Shown piece by piece: positions 45,677-53,628 of a DNA stretch of 64,000 nucleotides. Origin of the DNA: Desulfatibacillum sp. (GTDB lineage Bacteria > Desulfobacterota > Desulfobacteria > Desulfobacterales > Desulfatibacillaceae); assembly GCA_016342355.1 (NCBI GenBank), contig JAEINP010000008.1:1-64000 (forward strand). Reading direction: 5' to 3'. Numbering within the stretch: the first letter of the stretch is position 1; every line of letters begins with the position of its first letter. Made by a program: the position numbers and the translations under genes. Below the pieces are notes generated by a model, which was given only the letters and a program-made list of their open reading frames with translations, made no database searches and was not told the origin of the DNA.

Positions 45677-46264
45677 TCACCCCGATGATTGTTCTTTCCG
45701 TTTGGCGCGCAAAGACTCCCGTTGGACCCGGAAGGCATAAGCCATGATTTCTTCGGTGCTCTGTTCGTCAAATTCATAAAAGTCTGTGGCCACTTCGTAC
45801 TGTTTGACGCCCTTGGTACTGACGGGAATCACCCGGGTCACAGTACCCAGGATATCCAGGCTTACGACGGGGTAACGACTCACCACAAAGCGCATCTCCA
45901 GGTGCCGACCCTCCTCAATGGCTTGATGGCTGAGAAACTTGATACCCGAACTGCTGATATCCAGGCCATACCCCATCTCCATGCCATTCCTGGGTTTTTC
46001 GTCCAAAAGGCCCAAAATGCGGTCCAGCTTGTCTTCCAGGTGGAGAAGAAAGCGAACCAGATTGGGGTCCACACTGGATTCGGATGATTGTTTGGTCTCT
46101 TCAAATTTTTCGGATACAAGACCGCAGTGTTGGTTGGAGCTCCAATTCTCCCTTTCGCACCGCAGAGCTTGAAACTCTTCTTCGTCCAAAAGACGAAAAG
46201 TCACGTTTCCACGATAGGGAACGCGCACATAATCCCTTTTTTCCGACTCTTCAGAAATAGTCAT
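45677..46264 (-). CDS. PilZ-type c-di-GMP receptor with long helical insert
   Basis: A 195-residue protein. The c-di-GMP-binding RxxxR motif is at residues 10-14 (RDYVR) and the D/NxSxxG motif at 102-107 (DISSSG). In ordinary PilZ domains they are only about 20-35 residues apart; here about 88 separate them, including a heptad-like helix (VRFLLHLEDKLDRILGLL, about 70-87) that recalls the oligomerising insert of tetrameric PilZ proteins. It heads the che operon and has a perfect sigma-54 promoter. The start at 46264 has AGGAGA upstream. It likely ties c-di-GMP to motility. Confidence 0.85.
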   Translation of the reverse strand: MTISEESEKRDYVRVPYRGNVTFRLLDEEEFQALRCERENWSSNQHCGLVSEKFEETKQSSESSVDPNLVRFLLHLEDKLDRILGLLDEKPRNGMEMGYGLDISSSGIKFLSHQAIEEGRHLEMRFVVSRYPVVSLDILGTVTRVIPVSTKGVKQYEVATDFYEFDEQSTEEIMAYAFRVQRESLRAKRKEQSSG

Positions 46265-46306
46265 GGCAATCCGTCTCCTATTAATAGCAATGATGGAAAA
46301 CTTGAA

Positions 46307-46322
46307 AGCAACAAACGTGCCA
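46307..46322 (-). promoter_or_regulatory. Consensus sigma-54 promoter of the PilZ-che operon
   Basis: TGGCACGTTTGTTGCT on the minus strand matches the sigma-54 consensus TGGCACG-N4-TTGCW at every defined position. The expected start is near 46296, 32 bases before the PilZ gene. It would drive PilZ, cheD, HDOD, cheY-like, cheB, cheA, cheR and cheX. Confidence 0.88.
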
Positions 46323-46444
46323 TCGGTCAAGGGACAGGACCGGCCCCTTTGGAGCAAAACGCATGGGGACAGGGCATGAACCGGAAATGAAGCGCAACAA
46401 GGATGACATCTACAATGATTGATAAAGAGACTAAAAGAGGTTTT

Positions 46445-47962
46445 CTATAGGGGACTACTGGTAATTTCGCCTTTTTGAGCAAGGTCTATAAAGGCTTCCA
46501 CAACCTGGGGATCGAACTGGGTACCCGAGTTATTTTTGACAGTCTCAAAAGCCACTTGGTCATCCAGCTTTTTACGATAGGCTCTGTCCGAGGTCATGGC
46601 GTCAAAGGTGTCGGCTACAGACATAATTCTGGAAAAAAAAGGAATGTCCTGGCCTGCCACGCCATGGGGATACCCCTTGCCATCCCAACGCTCATGGTGG
46701 CGAAGTATGACCTGGGTTTCTTCTTTTAAGAGTCCCATATGGCCTACTATGCTGGCCCCGATTTCCGGATGGGTTTTAATAATACGGTATTCCTCATCAT
46801 CCAACCGGCCGTTTTTAAGTAGGATTTTATCGCGTACTCCAATTTTTCCGATGTCGTGGAGTCTGCCCGCAAAGTCCAAAAGGTCCAGTTCCCTGGCCGT
46901 GCAACCCATAGACTTACCGATAATGCATGATACGTCAGCTACTCGGGCGGAGTGTTGTTTGGTGTAGGGATCGCGGGCCTCAATGGCTTCCACAAAGGCA
47001 TACAGGGTGGAAAACAGGTTTTGGCAAAGGTTTTCATAAAGGGCGGTATTCTCCACCACCAAGGCGGCTCGTTTGCCTAAAAAAGACAGATAGTGGAGAT
47101 CTTGTTCGGAGAAACCATTGCTTCCCCCTGCCCGGCATACGGTTAGCACCCCCAGAGGTTTATCCTTTATGTTGAATGGGATGGAGACCGCGGCATGGAT
47201 TGGAGTGACCAGATTGCTATTTCCGTTTTCACGCTGCCATGTGACTGGCCTTGCCCTATCCAAGGACTTTTTAGCTAACAAATTCAAAAAATCCGGGACA
47301 TCCTCTGACGCCAGTTCCTCACGGGCGGCATGGGAGGTCAATGGAAACAGAGCACCGGTGACGTCGTCCAGAATTTGAAAATAACACAAATGGGCGCTGC
47401 TGATTTCACAGGATATTTTGGTCAGTTGGTCGAAAAGATCCCCGCTGTTTTTTTTCCAGTCCACTTTGCGGAGGATGAAGTTGAGTTTTTCCATCTCTTC
47501 CACGGTGGAGGCCAGATCAAAATTGAGAGCTTCCAGTTCTTTTTTGCGGGCGTGTTCGGTTTTTAGGAGAAGATTTTCCACCATCACTTCTTTTTGGGCC
47601 ATAACCTTTTCAATAACAAAATCCACATCCCGTATTTTAAAAGGCTTGACAATGAAATCCACCACGCCCATCTGGAGCGCTGTGATGGTGCTTTCCATGG
47701 AGGGATAGGCGGTCATGATGACGATAGGAACGGTATTGTCTATTTCCAGAATGCGTTTGGACAGGGCAATTCCGTCCATGCCTGGCATGGCAAGGTCAGT
47801 AAAAAGAAAGTCAGGCTGTTCGCGGGTGAAAACGTCCAGGGCGGTGGGACCATCGGAAGCGGTGACCACGTTGTATTGATTGCTATGCTCAAAATAAGCC
47901 TTGAAAACATTCAGGACGCCGGGATCATCATCCACGGCCATGATTTTCAAGTGGTTATGCAT
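46445..47962 (-). CDS. Response regulator with GAF and HD-GYP domains (c-di-GMP phosphodiesterase)
   Basis: About 505 residues: receiver (1-120; MAVDDDPGV, FLFTDLAMPGMDG, KPFKI), coiled linker (about 120-165), a GAF-like sensor (about 175-310), and HD-GYP (about 320-500) with RLHDIGKIGV, EIGASIVGHM and HHERWDGKGYP, so all metal-binding and GYP residues are there. It should hydrolyse c-di-GMP. The ATG at 47962 overlaps the preceding stop by eight bases (ATGCATAA); an in-frame TTG lies at 47971. It ends 181 bases before the PilZ gene. Confidence 0.93.
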   Translation of the reverse strand: MHNHLKIMAVDDDPGVLNVFKAYFEHSNQYNVVTASDGPTALDVFTREQPDFLFTDLAMPGMDGIALSKRILEIDNTVPIVIMTAYPSMESTITALQMGVVDFIVKPFKIRDVDFVIEKVMAQKEVMVENLLLKTEHARKKELEALNFDLASTVEEMEKLNFILRKVDWKKNSGDLFDQLTKISCEISSAHLCYFQILDDVTGALFPLTSHAAREELASEDVPDFLNLLAKKSLDRARPVTWQRENGNSNLVTPIHAAVSIPFNIKDKPLGVLTVCRAGGSNGFSEQDLHYLSFLGKRAALVVENTALYENLCQNLFSTLYAFVEAIEARDPYTKQHSARVADVSCIIGKSMGCTARELDLLDFAGRLHDIGKIGVRDKILLKNGRLDDEEYRIIKTHPEIGASIVGHMGLLKEETQVILRHHERWDGKGYPHGVAGQDIPFFSRIMSVADTFDAMTSDRAYRKKLDDQVAFETVKNNSGTQFDPQVVEAFIDLAQKGEITSSPL

Positions 47963-48650
47963 GCTCGTCAATGCCTTTAAGGATTTCGCTTTTCAGGGCT
48001 ACGAATTCTTTTTCACTCAAAAGGCCTTCCTTACGCCACCGGGTGAGATTTTCCAGGCGTTCGTACTGATTAGTCTGATCCCGGGCAGACTCCATGAGGT
48101 GCAGGCCGGGAAGATGTGTGGCAAAAAAGTTTATGCTTCCCGAATTTTCAATGGGTTCCGAGTCATCTCGCAGAGTGGAACTTTCCTGAGTTTCATCCTG
48201 CTTGACCAAGTCCCGGTAAGCTTCCTTGAGCTTCCACAACAAATGCTTGTTTTCCCGGACTAGACGGATTTTATCCGCCGCATTGTTAAAACAAATCTCC
48301 ATTTCCTGGAGTTTGAAAGGCTTCCTGATGTAGTTATAGGCCCCTTCCTTGATCGCCTCTATGGCGCTTTCCAGGGTGCCGTGTCCGGTAACAATGATGA
48401 CAACCACGTCGGGGTTGGTTTCCTTGGCGCGGCTCAACACCTCCAGGCCGTCCACACCCGGCATCATGAGGTCTGTGATGACAATATCCGCGGGGTTTTC
48501 ACCAATGACTTCAATGGCTTTTCGGCTGTCCGTGAAGGTTTCCACCTCCACATTGTCCCGTCCCACCAATTCCGCCAAAAGCGCTCCAACCGCACGGTCG
48601 TCGTCCACAATGACACATCGAATGCTCTGATCCCCAAAATCCGTGATCAT
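47955..48650 (-). CDS. Response regulator with C-terminal SHOCT-like helix pair
   Basis: About 231 residues: receiver (about 8-125; CVIVDDDRAVG, IVITDLMMPGVDG, KPFKLQ), a coiled coil (about 125-160), a disordered linker, and a short C-terminal unit resembling a SHOCT domain (RLENLTRWRKEGLLSEKEFVALKSEIL). No DNA-binding domain. The start at 48650 follows GGGAGG. Coupled to the HD-GYP gene by overlap, so the two probably act together. Transcribed from a good sigma-70 promoter. Confidence 0.88.
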   Translation of the reverse strand: MITDFGDQSIRCVIVDDDRAVGALLAELVGRDNVEVETFTDSRKAIEVIGENPADIVITDLMMPGVDGLEVLSRAKETNPDVVVIIVTGHGTLESAIEAIKEGAYNYIRKPFKLQEMEICFNNAADKIRLVRENKHLLWKLKEAYRDLVKQDETQESSTLRDDSEPIENSGSINFFATHLPGLHLMESARDQTNQYERLENLTRWRKEGLLSEKEFVALKSEILKGIDEHA

Positions 48651-48687
48651 CTTGCAAGGCCTCCCTAAGTCCAAGGATCGGTTCGTT

Positions 48688-48715
48688 ATTATACTATCGT
48701 AGTCTTTGTACACAA
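48688..48715 (-). promoter_or_regulatory. Sigma-70 promoter of the RR/HD-GYP pair
   Basis: TTGTGT (48715-48710), a 16-base spacer and perfect TATAAT (48693-48688) on the minus strand, about 30 bases before the expected leader end of the gene starting at 48650. The spacer up to flaG also has the small hairpin AGCCTGA (48813-48819) / TCAGGCT (48824-48830), which overlaps the flaG stop. Confidence 0.65.
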
Positions 48716-48823
48716 AAAACCGTCCTTATTCCAGTACAACTTTTTACAAACCGGACACGGCCCCACTACCGTTCCGAAAAAATTCCGGAAAGCCGGTCTG
48801 TAAATGGGATTGAGCCTGAATTC

Positions 48824-49228
48824 TCAGGCTTTGGCGTCGAACAAGACTCCCACCAGTTCTTCCATTTTGTTCACGAGGTCTAGCAAGCGCTCCGAAGGTA
48901 TTTCCCGGATAACCTCATCGGTATCCTTGTCAACCATAGTAACAGTCATGCGTCCGGTGCCTTCGTGGAATCCGTACTCAAAACCGATATTGCGCATGGA
49001 AATGTTTTCTGAGGTATGATCCTTCAGAACTTCCAGCATACCTTTGAGTAATTCCTCTTTAGGCGCCTCTTTGGCTTCATAGGTGTCTCCCACCGGCTCT
49101 TCCCGGACAGGCTTTTTTTCCTCCCTGGCTTTGGGAACCTCCTTCACAGGGGGGGGAGCAGGGGCAACTTGCAGGCCTTTGACAACCTGCATACTTTCCT
49201 TCCGTGGAGTGACAGCTTCCAAAATCAT
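48824..49228 (-). CDS. flaG: FlaG family flagellar protein
   Basis: A 134-residue FlaG-type protein. The C-terminal half is the family core (ENISMRNIGFEYGFHEGTGRMTVTMVDKDTDEVIREIPSE, then LDLVNKMEELVGVLFDAKA); the N-terminal half is a proline/lysine/glutamate-rich disordered stretch. FlaG influences filament length in other bacteria. GGAGG precedes the ATG. Last gene of the fliD-fliS-fliT-flaG set. Confidence 0.9.
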   Translation of the reverse strand: MILEAVTPRKESMQVVKGLQVAPAPPPVKEVPKAREEKKPVREEPVGDTYEAKEAPKEELLKGMLEVLKDHTSENISMRNIGFEYGFHEGTGRMTVTMVDKDTDEVIREIPSERLLDLVNKMEELVGVLFDAKA

Positions 49229-49280
49229 GATTTCAACCTCCTTCCCGACCTAATAAAACGTGGATGATCCCCCTGAGGGG

Positions 49281-49769
49281 TCACCCTATCTGAGAATCCA
49301 CAAATCGCGGCGCCCTTGGTCCGGTTGCCCTGTACCCCTTGAACACTCTTCGTTTTGCTTGCATGTCCAGGAGTCCAGCCTTGGCGGCATCGTACCTTAC
49401 CCGAACCCGGGAAAGGCACTTTTGTTCGTCAGCCACCAGCAGCGAAACAATATCCTCAATGTGTTTTACGGATTCTTCAACCTTTGCCTGGTCCTTTTCG
49501 GACAGGCAATCCATTCGCAGAACAAACATGGCCTGTTCAATTTTCTTGTCCAGGATATTGACTCTCCTGATGACTTCCTGACGCTTTTGTATTCCTATCG
49601 GGACTTTGGAAAAGTCATCCTCATCCAGCGCCTGATTGATTTCCTGGGTGGCATCGGAGTATTTCCCCAAAAGACCGGCTTTCTCCTTGGTCAGGGTGCA
49701 TAGTTCTTCCAGGTATGGGATAACGGCGAGGTTTTCAGGGACCTGTGGATTGTCTTGGGTATGTTTCAT
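49281..49769 (-). CDS. FliT/FlgN-like flagellar export chaperone (probable)
   Basis: A 162-residue, mostly helical protein. EELCTLTKEKAGLLGKYSDATQEINQAL and RQEVIRRVNILDKKIEQAM have the look of FliT/FlgN chaperones, with a basic C-terminal end (RRVFKGYRATGPRAPR). The order fliD-fliS-this gene-flaG is where fliT is usually found, so it probably chaperones FliD or hook-associated proteins. Sequence alone does not decide between FliT and FlgN. It lies 33 bases after fliS. Confidence 0.7.
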   Translation of the reverse strand: MKHTQDNPQVPENLAVIPYLEELCTLTKEKAGLLGKYSDATQEINQALDEDDFSKVPIGIQKRQEVIRRVNILDKKIEQAMFVLRMDCLSEKDQAKVEESVKHIEDIVSLLVADEQKCLSRVRVRYDAAKAGLLDMQAKRRVFKGYRATGPRAPRFVDSQIG

Positions 49770-49802
49770 GGCGTCCTCGCTATGCTTTTATTAGGCCGGC
49801 TT

Positions 49803-50243
49803 TTACACGCAAACCAGGGATGTCGGCCGTTTTTCCCACGCAGGCGTGGATTCGGGCAGAGTAGTCTTCCGGGACTCGCCGTAAAAAATCTCTTTCCAGG
49901 CGGAACCCAGTTCTTCCAACATGTGAATGACCTCGTCAAAAGCCTTGAGGTCTCCCCGTATGTCTCCTTCGGTCAATCGGCGGACCATGTAGTCGTAGAT
50001 GGACTTGAGATTTTTGGCAATATCACCGCCCTTGTCCATATCCAGGGCGCTGTTCAGTTCCCCGATGATCAACATGGCTTTCGAAAGAGCCGAGGATTTG
50101 GCCTCGTAATTGTGTTCAACATAGCGTTCCTTGGCCATCTTGAGATTGAAAATAGCCCCGTCGTAGCACATAATAACGAGCTTTTTGGGATCGGCTGTTT
50201 CCACATTGGTCTTACGATATGCGCCTATGTTATTCCCGTACAT
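49803..50243 (-). CDS. fliS: Flagellin export chaperone FliS
   Basis: A 146-residue FliS, which binds unfolded flagellin before export. The core pattern is plain: NIGAYRKTNVETADPKKLVIMCYDGAI, then SKAMLIIGELNSALDMDKGGDIAKNLKSIYDYMVRRL and a helical end EEVIHMLEELGSAWKEI-like. It sits 123 bases after fliD and before the FliT-like gene. Confidence 0.95.
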   Translation of the reverse strand: MYGNNIGAYRKTNVETADPKKLVIMCYDGAIFNLKMAKERYVEHNYEAKSSALSKAMLIIGELNSALDMDKGGDIAKNLKSIYDYMVRRLTEGDIRGDLKAFDEVIHMLEELGSAWKEIFYGESRKTTLPESTPAWEKRPTSLVCV

Positions 50244-50366
50244 CGGTCACTCCTTCGTTCCAAATTGATGGGGCTTACCCCCTATTTGTTGTTGCCTGTT
50301 AACCTTATCGACCCAATTGGGCCTTTTCTTTAATCTGTAATTATTTTTAGAGGTTCCGGTCCAGGC

Positions 50367-53300
50367 CTAACTCAGGGCACTCAACTGGGAGGTAAGCCAG
50401 TCTCCCTGATTCTGGATTCTCGAAAGGGCCAGTTCCATGGCGATGAAGCGGTTCATCATGGTTTGCGTTTTGGCGTCCAGGCGTGTTTCCATTTTTGCTA
50501 TTCTTTCGTCATAACTCTCTATCCGATCCTCCAGAGAGGTGGTTTTGGCCGTAAGGTATCCGTCCACGTCATCGGTTATGGAAAAAAGCGCCCGGTTAAA
50601 CAATTCGGCAATACCCAGTGTGAGCTTGACGTTGCCTGCGTCTACGTTTTCGGCTGTACCGGTATATTTGATGACCAGGCCTTCCACATTAGCTTGCCCC
50701 TCGTCACCCGTAAGAACCTGACCTGACCCGGTGGCGGACTCCCCGTTGATGGTTCCCGCCACGTCCTTTCCATTTTCCACGGTCTGATCCCCGGTCCAGA
50801 ACAGGTCTGCCGTTTCGGTTACGGTAAAACCGTTGCCGCTTCCGTAATAGTCATGGGTAAGGACCAACTCCCCGGTTGCGCTGGCAGAGGCGGTGACTTC
50901 CAGGGCGTATCGGCCCGTAGTGCCGCCATCATTGGTGGATTCCACTGTGCCGAAATCCAGGCCCCTTCCCAAAGGTTCCTCAATGGCAAGGGAAAGCTGG
51001 CTGTTGCCCGAGCTTCTGTCCGTCACCACAAGGCGCCCGGCGCTGTCCAGCCCGGCGGTCACGTCATCGCCGTACATGGACTCAATTTCAGCCAGGAAAT
51101 CCTGGATGGAATCCGTAGTCACGTCGCTGATGGTGTAGGACCCCTGGACCGTGGTTCCTCCCCGGCTTGTGCCTGAAAAATTGATCACATCACCGTCCAC
51201 CAGGGTGGCCCCGTCTATGCTCTGCCAGGTAAGGGATGAAGATGCGGGCAAGCCTCCGGTCAGGATGGCGTTTTCCGATGCCAGGGTCTGGGTGTATACG
51301 GTGTCAAAGTCTGTATTCAGGGCGTTTACCACGTCGGAAATGGCCATGGATGAGGTCAGGCCTACGGTGGAAACCTTGTCTCCGTCCGTGATGGTGATGG
51401 ATTCGTCACTTCCCAGAGTTCCGGCATAGGCGGTGGTGCTGGTGGCCGTGCTTTGGGTGGCTGCCTGGGTGATGTGGACCCCGTATTCCCCGGAACTGGT
51501 GTCCCGGCCGGACCGTACAAAGGTTAGGGAGCCCGTATCTGTGGCGCCCCTTGCCACAAAAAGATCCCTGATCTCATTGAAGTTGGTTTCCAGGTTTCCC
51601 CTGAGCGCTCCTTCATCAATACTCAACTGGCCATCGGTATCCACAGAGATTCCCACAAGTCCCAGAGTGGAAAAGTCGCTATTCACACCCCAGACCGATT
51701 CCACCAGGACCGAGGTGAGGTTGCGTTTGATGGACGAAAGGGTGCCGTCCCCAAACAGGGGACCGCCGGTCGTCTTATTTTCCGCGTCGTAGGTTTGCTG
51801 GTTGGCGATATAACCGGACACGTCATTATAGGAGTCCACCAGATTCTGTATCTTACCCACAATGGATTCATAGTCGTGGCCGATAGTCAGGGAAATGGTG
51901 GTATCGACGGCCGCTTTTTTGAGGTTGATGGTCACACCGGCCAGGACGTCACTGATGGTATTGTTGGAACTGGTGACCTTAACACCGTCGATATTGACCT
52001 GGGAGTCCGCGCCCTGAACCAGTTCCCTTTGCCGTACCGTATCCAGGGCGGAAAAGGCTCCGAAGTCCAGGGTGGAATTGCCGTCCGCCAGGTTGCTGGT
52101 CAGGCTGACAATGAGGTTGCTGGTTCCTGAAACATTGTCAGCCACTTCAATTTTCCCGTCCGACGTGATGTAGGCGGACACATCCCCAAAAGTGGATTGC
52201 ACAGCGTCCAGGAAATCCTGGAGCGTGGAGGCGGCGGTGATGGTGAATGTGCTGCTTACCGCTCCCCCCGCATGGTCGGTTCCTGCAATGTCTATGGTGT
52301 CCCCGGCTGTGAAGGTGTTGTACCCGTCAATATCGCTTAACAAAGAGGCGGCGGTGATCACGGCGCCTTCGGAGGTGAGGGCATTGCCCCCTGTGGTGCC
52401 GGACACGCTGGACACGCCCTTTTCCAGCACTCCCAGGGTTTCCAGGATATTCTGGTCGTCTGTGAAGGCTTGGGTTCCGTCCACCTGGAGGCGATAGACT
52501 GTGTTGCCGTCGTCGTCGGTCTGGCTGATGATGGACGCGCTCACGCCGGATATGCCTGCGCTGTTTATCTTGGTTTTGATAGTCTCCAGGGAATCCGTGG
52601 AAAGATCCAGGGCCACAGAAGTCCCGCCAATGGTCACATTACCCGATTGATTGGCGGACAGTTCCAACAGGCTTTTTACCACCTGTGTGGAGCTGGCGAA
52701 CTGATCTGACTGAGCGCCGCCGGTTATGGCTGTTTTTACGCTGGAAACGGAATCCTTGAAACCGAATTTTTCCACAAGATCGACAGCGGAGCCATTGGCC
52801 ACGCCCATGCCGTCTTTACCGGTTGCCTGACTGGTGATGACCAAACGGGTGTCGTTGGTTCCATAGCTGACGATACTGGCGGAAATCCCTGAGGGATTGG
52901 CGCCCGAGTTGGCGTTGTTTATTTTGTCGCGCACATCCTTGAGGGTATCAGAAGCAGAAAAATTTACCACTTTGCCGTTGAGCAAAATCTCCCCGGCGTA
53001 ATCCGCGCCCAGAGCTGTGCTGGAGTCGGTAAATGACCCGGAAGAAAGTTTTTGCGCGGTGGCAAGTTTTTCCACCTTGATGTTATAGTCGCCCGACAAT
53101 GCGGAGGAGGTGGTGGACACGGATACCAGGTCCTCGGCGTCCAGGGTGGTGGAGTCGGTGGACATGGTGGAAGAATATAGATAGAAGTCATCCGAAGTGG
53201 TCAGGTCCTCTGCCGCGCCTTTAAGAGACAGGAGACGGGTGTTGAGGGAACGCCATTCGCTGAGCTCATTCTGCACTTGGGACTGTTTGTTGGTCATGAT

Positions 53301-53399
53301 ATTGACCGTGCCGCGCTCCACGTTTATCAACTGCTCCACCATGGAACGCCAGTCAAACCCACTGGCCAAACCAGAAACTGAAGTTGCGCTTGTCGCCAT
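50367..53399 (-). CDS. fliD: Flagellar cap protein FliD, oversized with a duplicated insert
   Basis: A 1010-residue FliD; family members are commonly about 450-700. The N-terminal FliD domain (SGLASGFDWRSMVEQLI, 8-110) and two flagellin-IN-like units (about 134-190 and 253-310) are followed by an extra domain A (about 352-448). The main C-terminal domain starts near 463 and carries a second copy, domain B (about 722-818), before the coiled-coil end (DVDGYLTAKTTSLEDRIESY, 944-963). A and B share GD-I-GT, TI, QDFL, GD-V and DFG positions. FliD caps the growing filament. AGGAGGA precedes the ATG. Confidence 0.95.
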   Translation of the reverse strand: MATSATSVSGLASGFDWRSMVEQLINVERGTVNIMTNKQSQVQNELSEWRSLNTRLLSLKGAAEDLTTSDDFYLYSSTMSTDSTTLDAEDLVSVSTTSSALSGDYNIKVEKLATAQKLSSGSFTDSSTALGADYAGEILLNGKVVNFSASDTLKDVRDKINNANSGANPSGISASIVSYGTNDTRLVITSQATGKDGMGVANGSAVDLVEKFGFKDSVSSVKTAITGGAQSDQFASSTQVVKSLLELSANQSGNVTIGGTSVALDLSTDSLETIKTKINSAGISGVSASIISQTDDDGNTVYRLQVDGTQAFTDDQNILETLGVLEKGVSSVSGTTGGNALTSEGAVITAASLLSDIDGYNTFTAGDTIDIAGTDHAGGAVSSTFTITAASTLQDFLDAVQSTFGDVSAYITSDGKIEVADNVSGTSNLIVSLTSNLADGNSTLDFGAFSALDTVRQRELVQGADSQVNIDGVKVTSSNNTISDVLAGVTINLKKAAVDTTISLTIGHDYESIVGKIQNLVDSYNDVSGYIANQQTYDAENKTTGGPLFGDGTLSSIKRNLTSVLVESVWGVNSDFSTLGLVGISVDTDGQLSIDEGALRGNLETNFNEIRDLFVARGATDTGSLTFVRSGRDTSSGEYGVHITQAATQSTATSTTAYAGTLGSDESITITDGDKVSTVGLTSSMAISDVVNALNTDFDTVYTQTLASENAILTGGLPASSSLTWQSIDGATLVDGDVINFSGTSRGGTTVQGSYTISDVTTDSIQDFLAEIESMYGDDVTAGLDSAGRLVVTDRSSGNSQLSLAIEEPLGRGLDFGTVESTNDGGTTGRYALEVTASASATGELVLTHDYYGSGNGFTVTETADLFWTGDQTVENGKDVAGTINGESATGSGQVLTGDEGQANVEGLVIKYTGTAENVDAGNVKLTLGIAELFNRALFSITDDVDGYLTAKTTSLEDRIESYDERIAKMETRLDAKTQTMMNRFIAMELALSRIQNQGDWLTSQLSALS

Positions 53400-53448
53400 T
53401 ATTTGATCCTCCTCCGCTGAGAATCTTTTCCATTCTTAGAAAAAATTC

Positions 53449-53484
53449 CTGTGGGAAAAATTTTCCACAGACCCCGAATGGGGT
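53449..53484 (-). promoter_or_regulatory. Two adjacent inverted repeats in the fliD leader
   Basis: A 22-base near-perfect palindrome (53449-53470, ends CTGTGG / CCACAG with an AT centre) is followed directly by ACCCC-GAAT-GGGGT (53471-53484). Both lie between the predicted transcription start of fliD and its ribosome site, so they would fold in the leader RNA. They could regulate translation or bind a protein. Confidence 0.5.
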
Positions 53485-53499
53485 GGAAACCTATTATTA

Positions 53500-53526
53500 C
53501 TATCGGAAATTTTTGCCGATATCTTA
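53500..53526 (-). promoter_or_regulatory. Sigma-28 (FliA) type promoter of fliD
   Basis: TAAGATAT (53526-53519), an 11-base spacer and TCCGATAG (53507-53500) on the minus strand match the consensus TAAAGTTT-N11-GCCGATAA at 11 of 16 positions with exact spacing. Transcription would start near 53493, about 95 bases before fliD. Confidence 0.6.
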
Positions 53527-53568
53527 AGGTTTATTAGGAGTTATGCAATAAGCAGGCCGCAATAGGAT

Positions 53569-53603
53569 GGCCCGCCCCCTGAGGAAGTGCGTGGGGGCGG
53601 GCC
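53569..53603 (-). terminator. GC-rich hairpin after flagellin gene 1
   Basis: An 11-pair perfect stem GGCCCGCCCCC (53569-53579) / GGGGGCGGGCC (53593-53603) with a 13-base loop lies 26 bases after the flagellin stop. No T-run follows, so it may stabilise the message or need Rho for termination. Confidence 0.6.
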
Positions 53604-53628
53604 GGTTTGCCGAAGCAAGGGGATCAGT

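Noticed and set aside
53569-53603. Insertion-sequence or attachment-site interpretation of the GC-rich inverted repeat near flagellin 1
   Set aside because: It is a simple hairpin right after a gene stop, with no transposase, target duplication or tRNA nearby.
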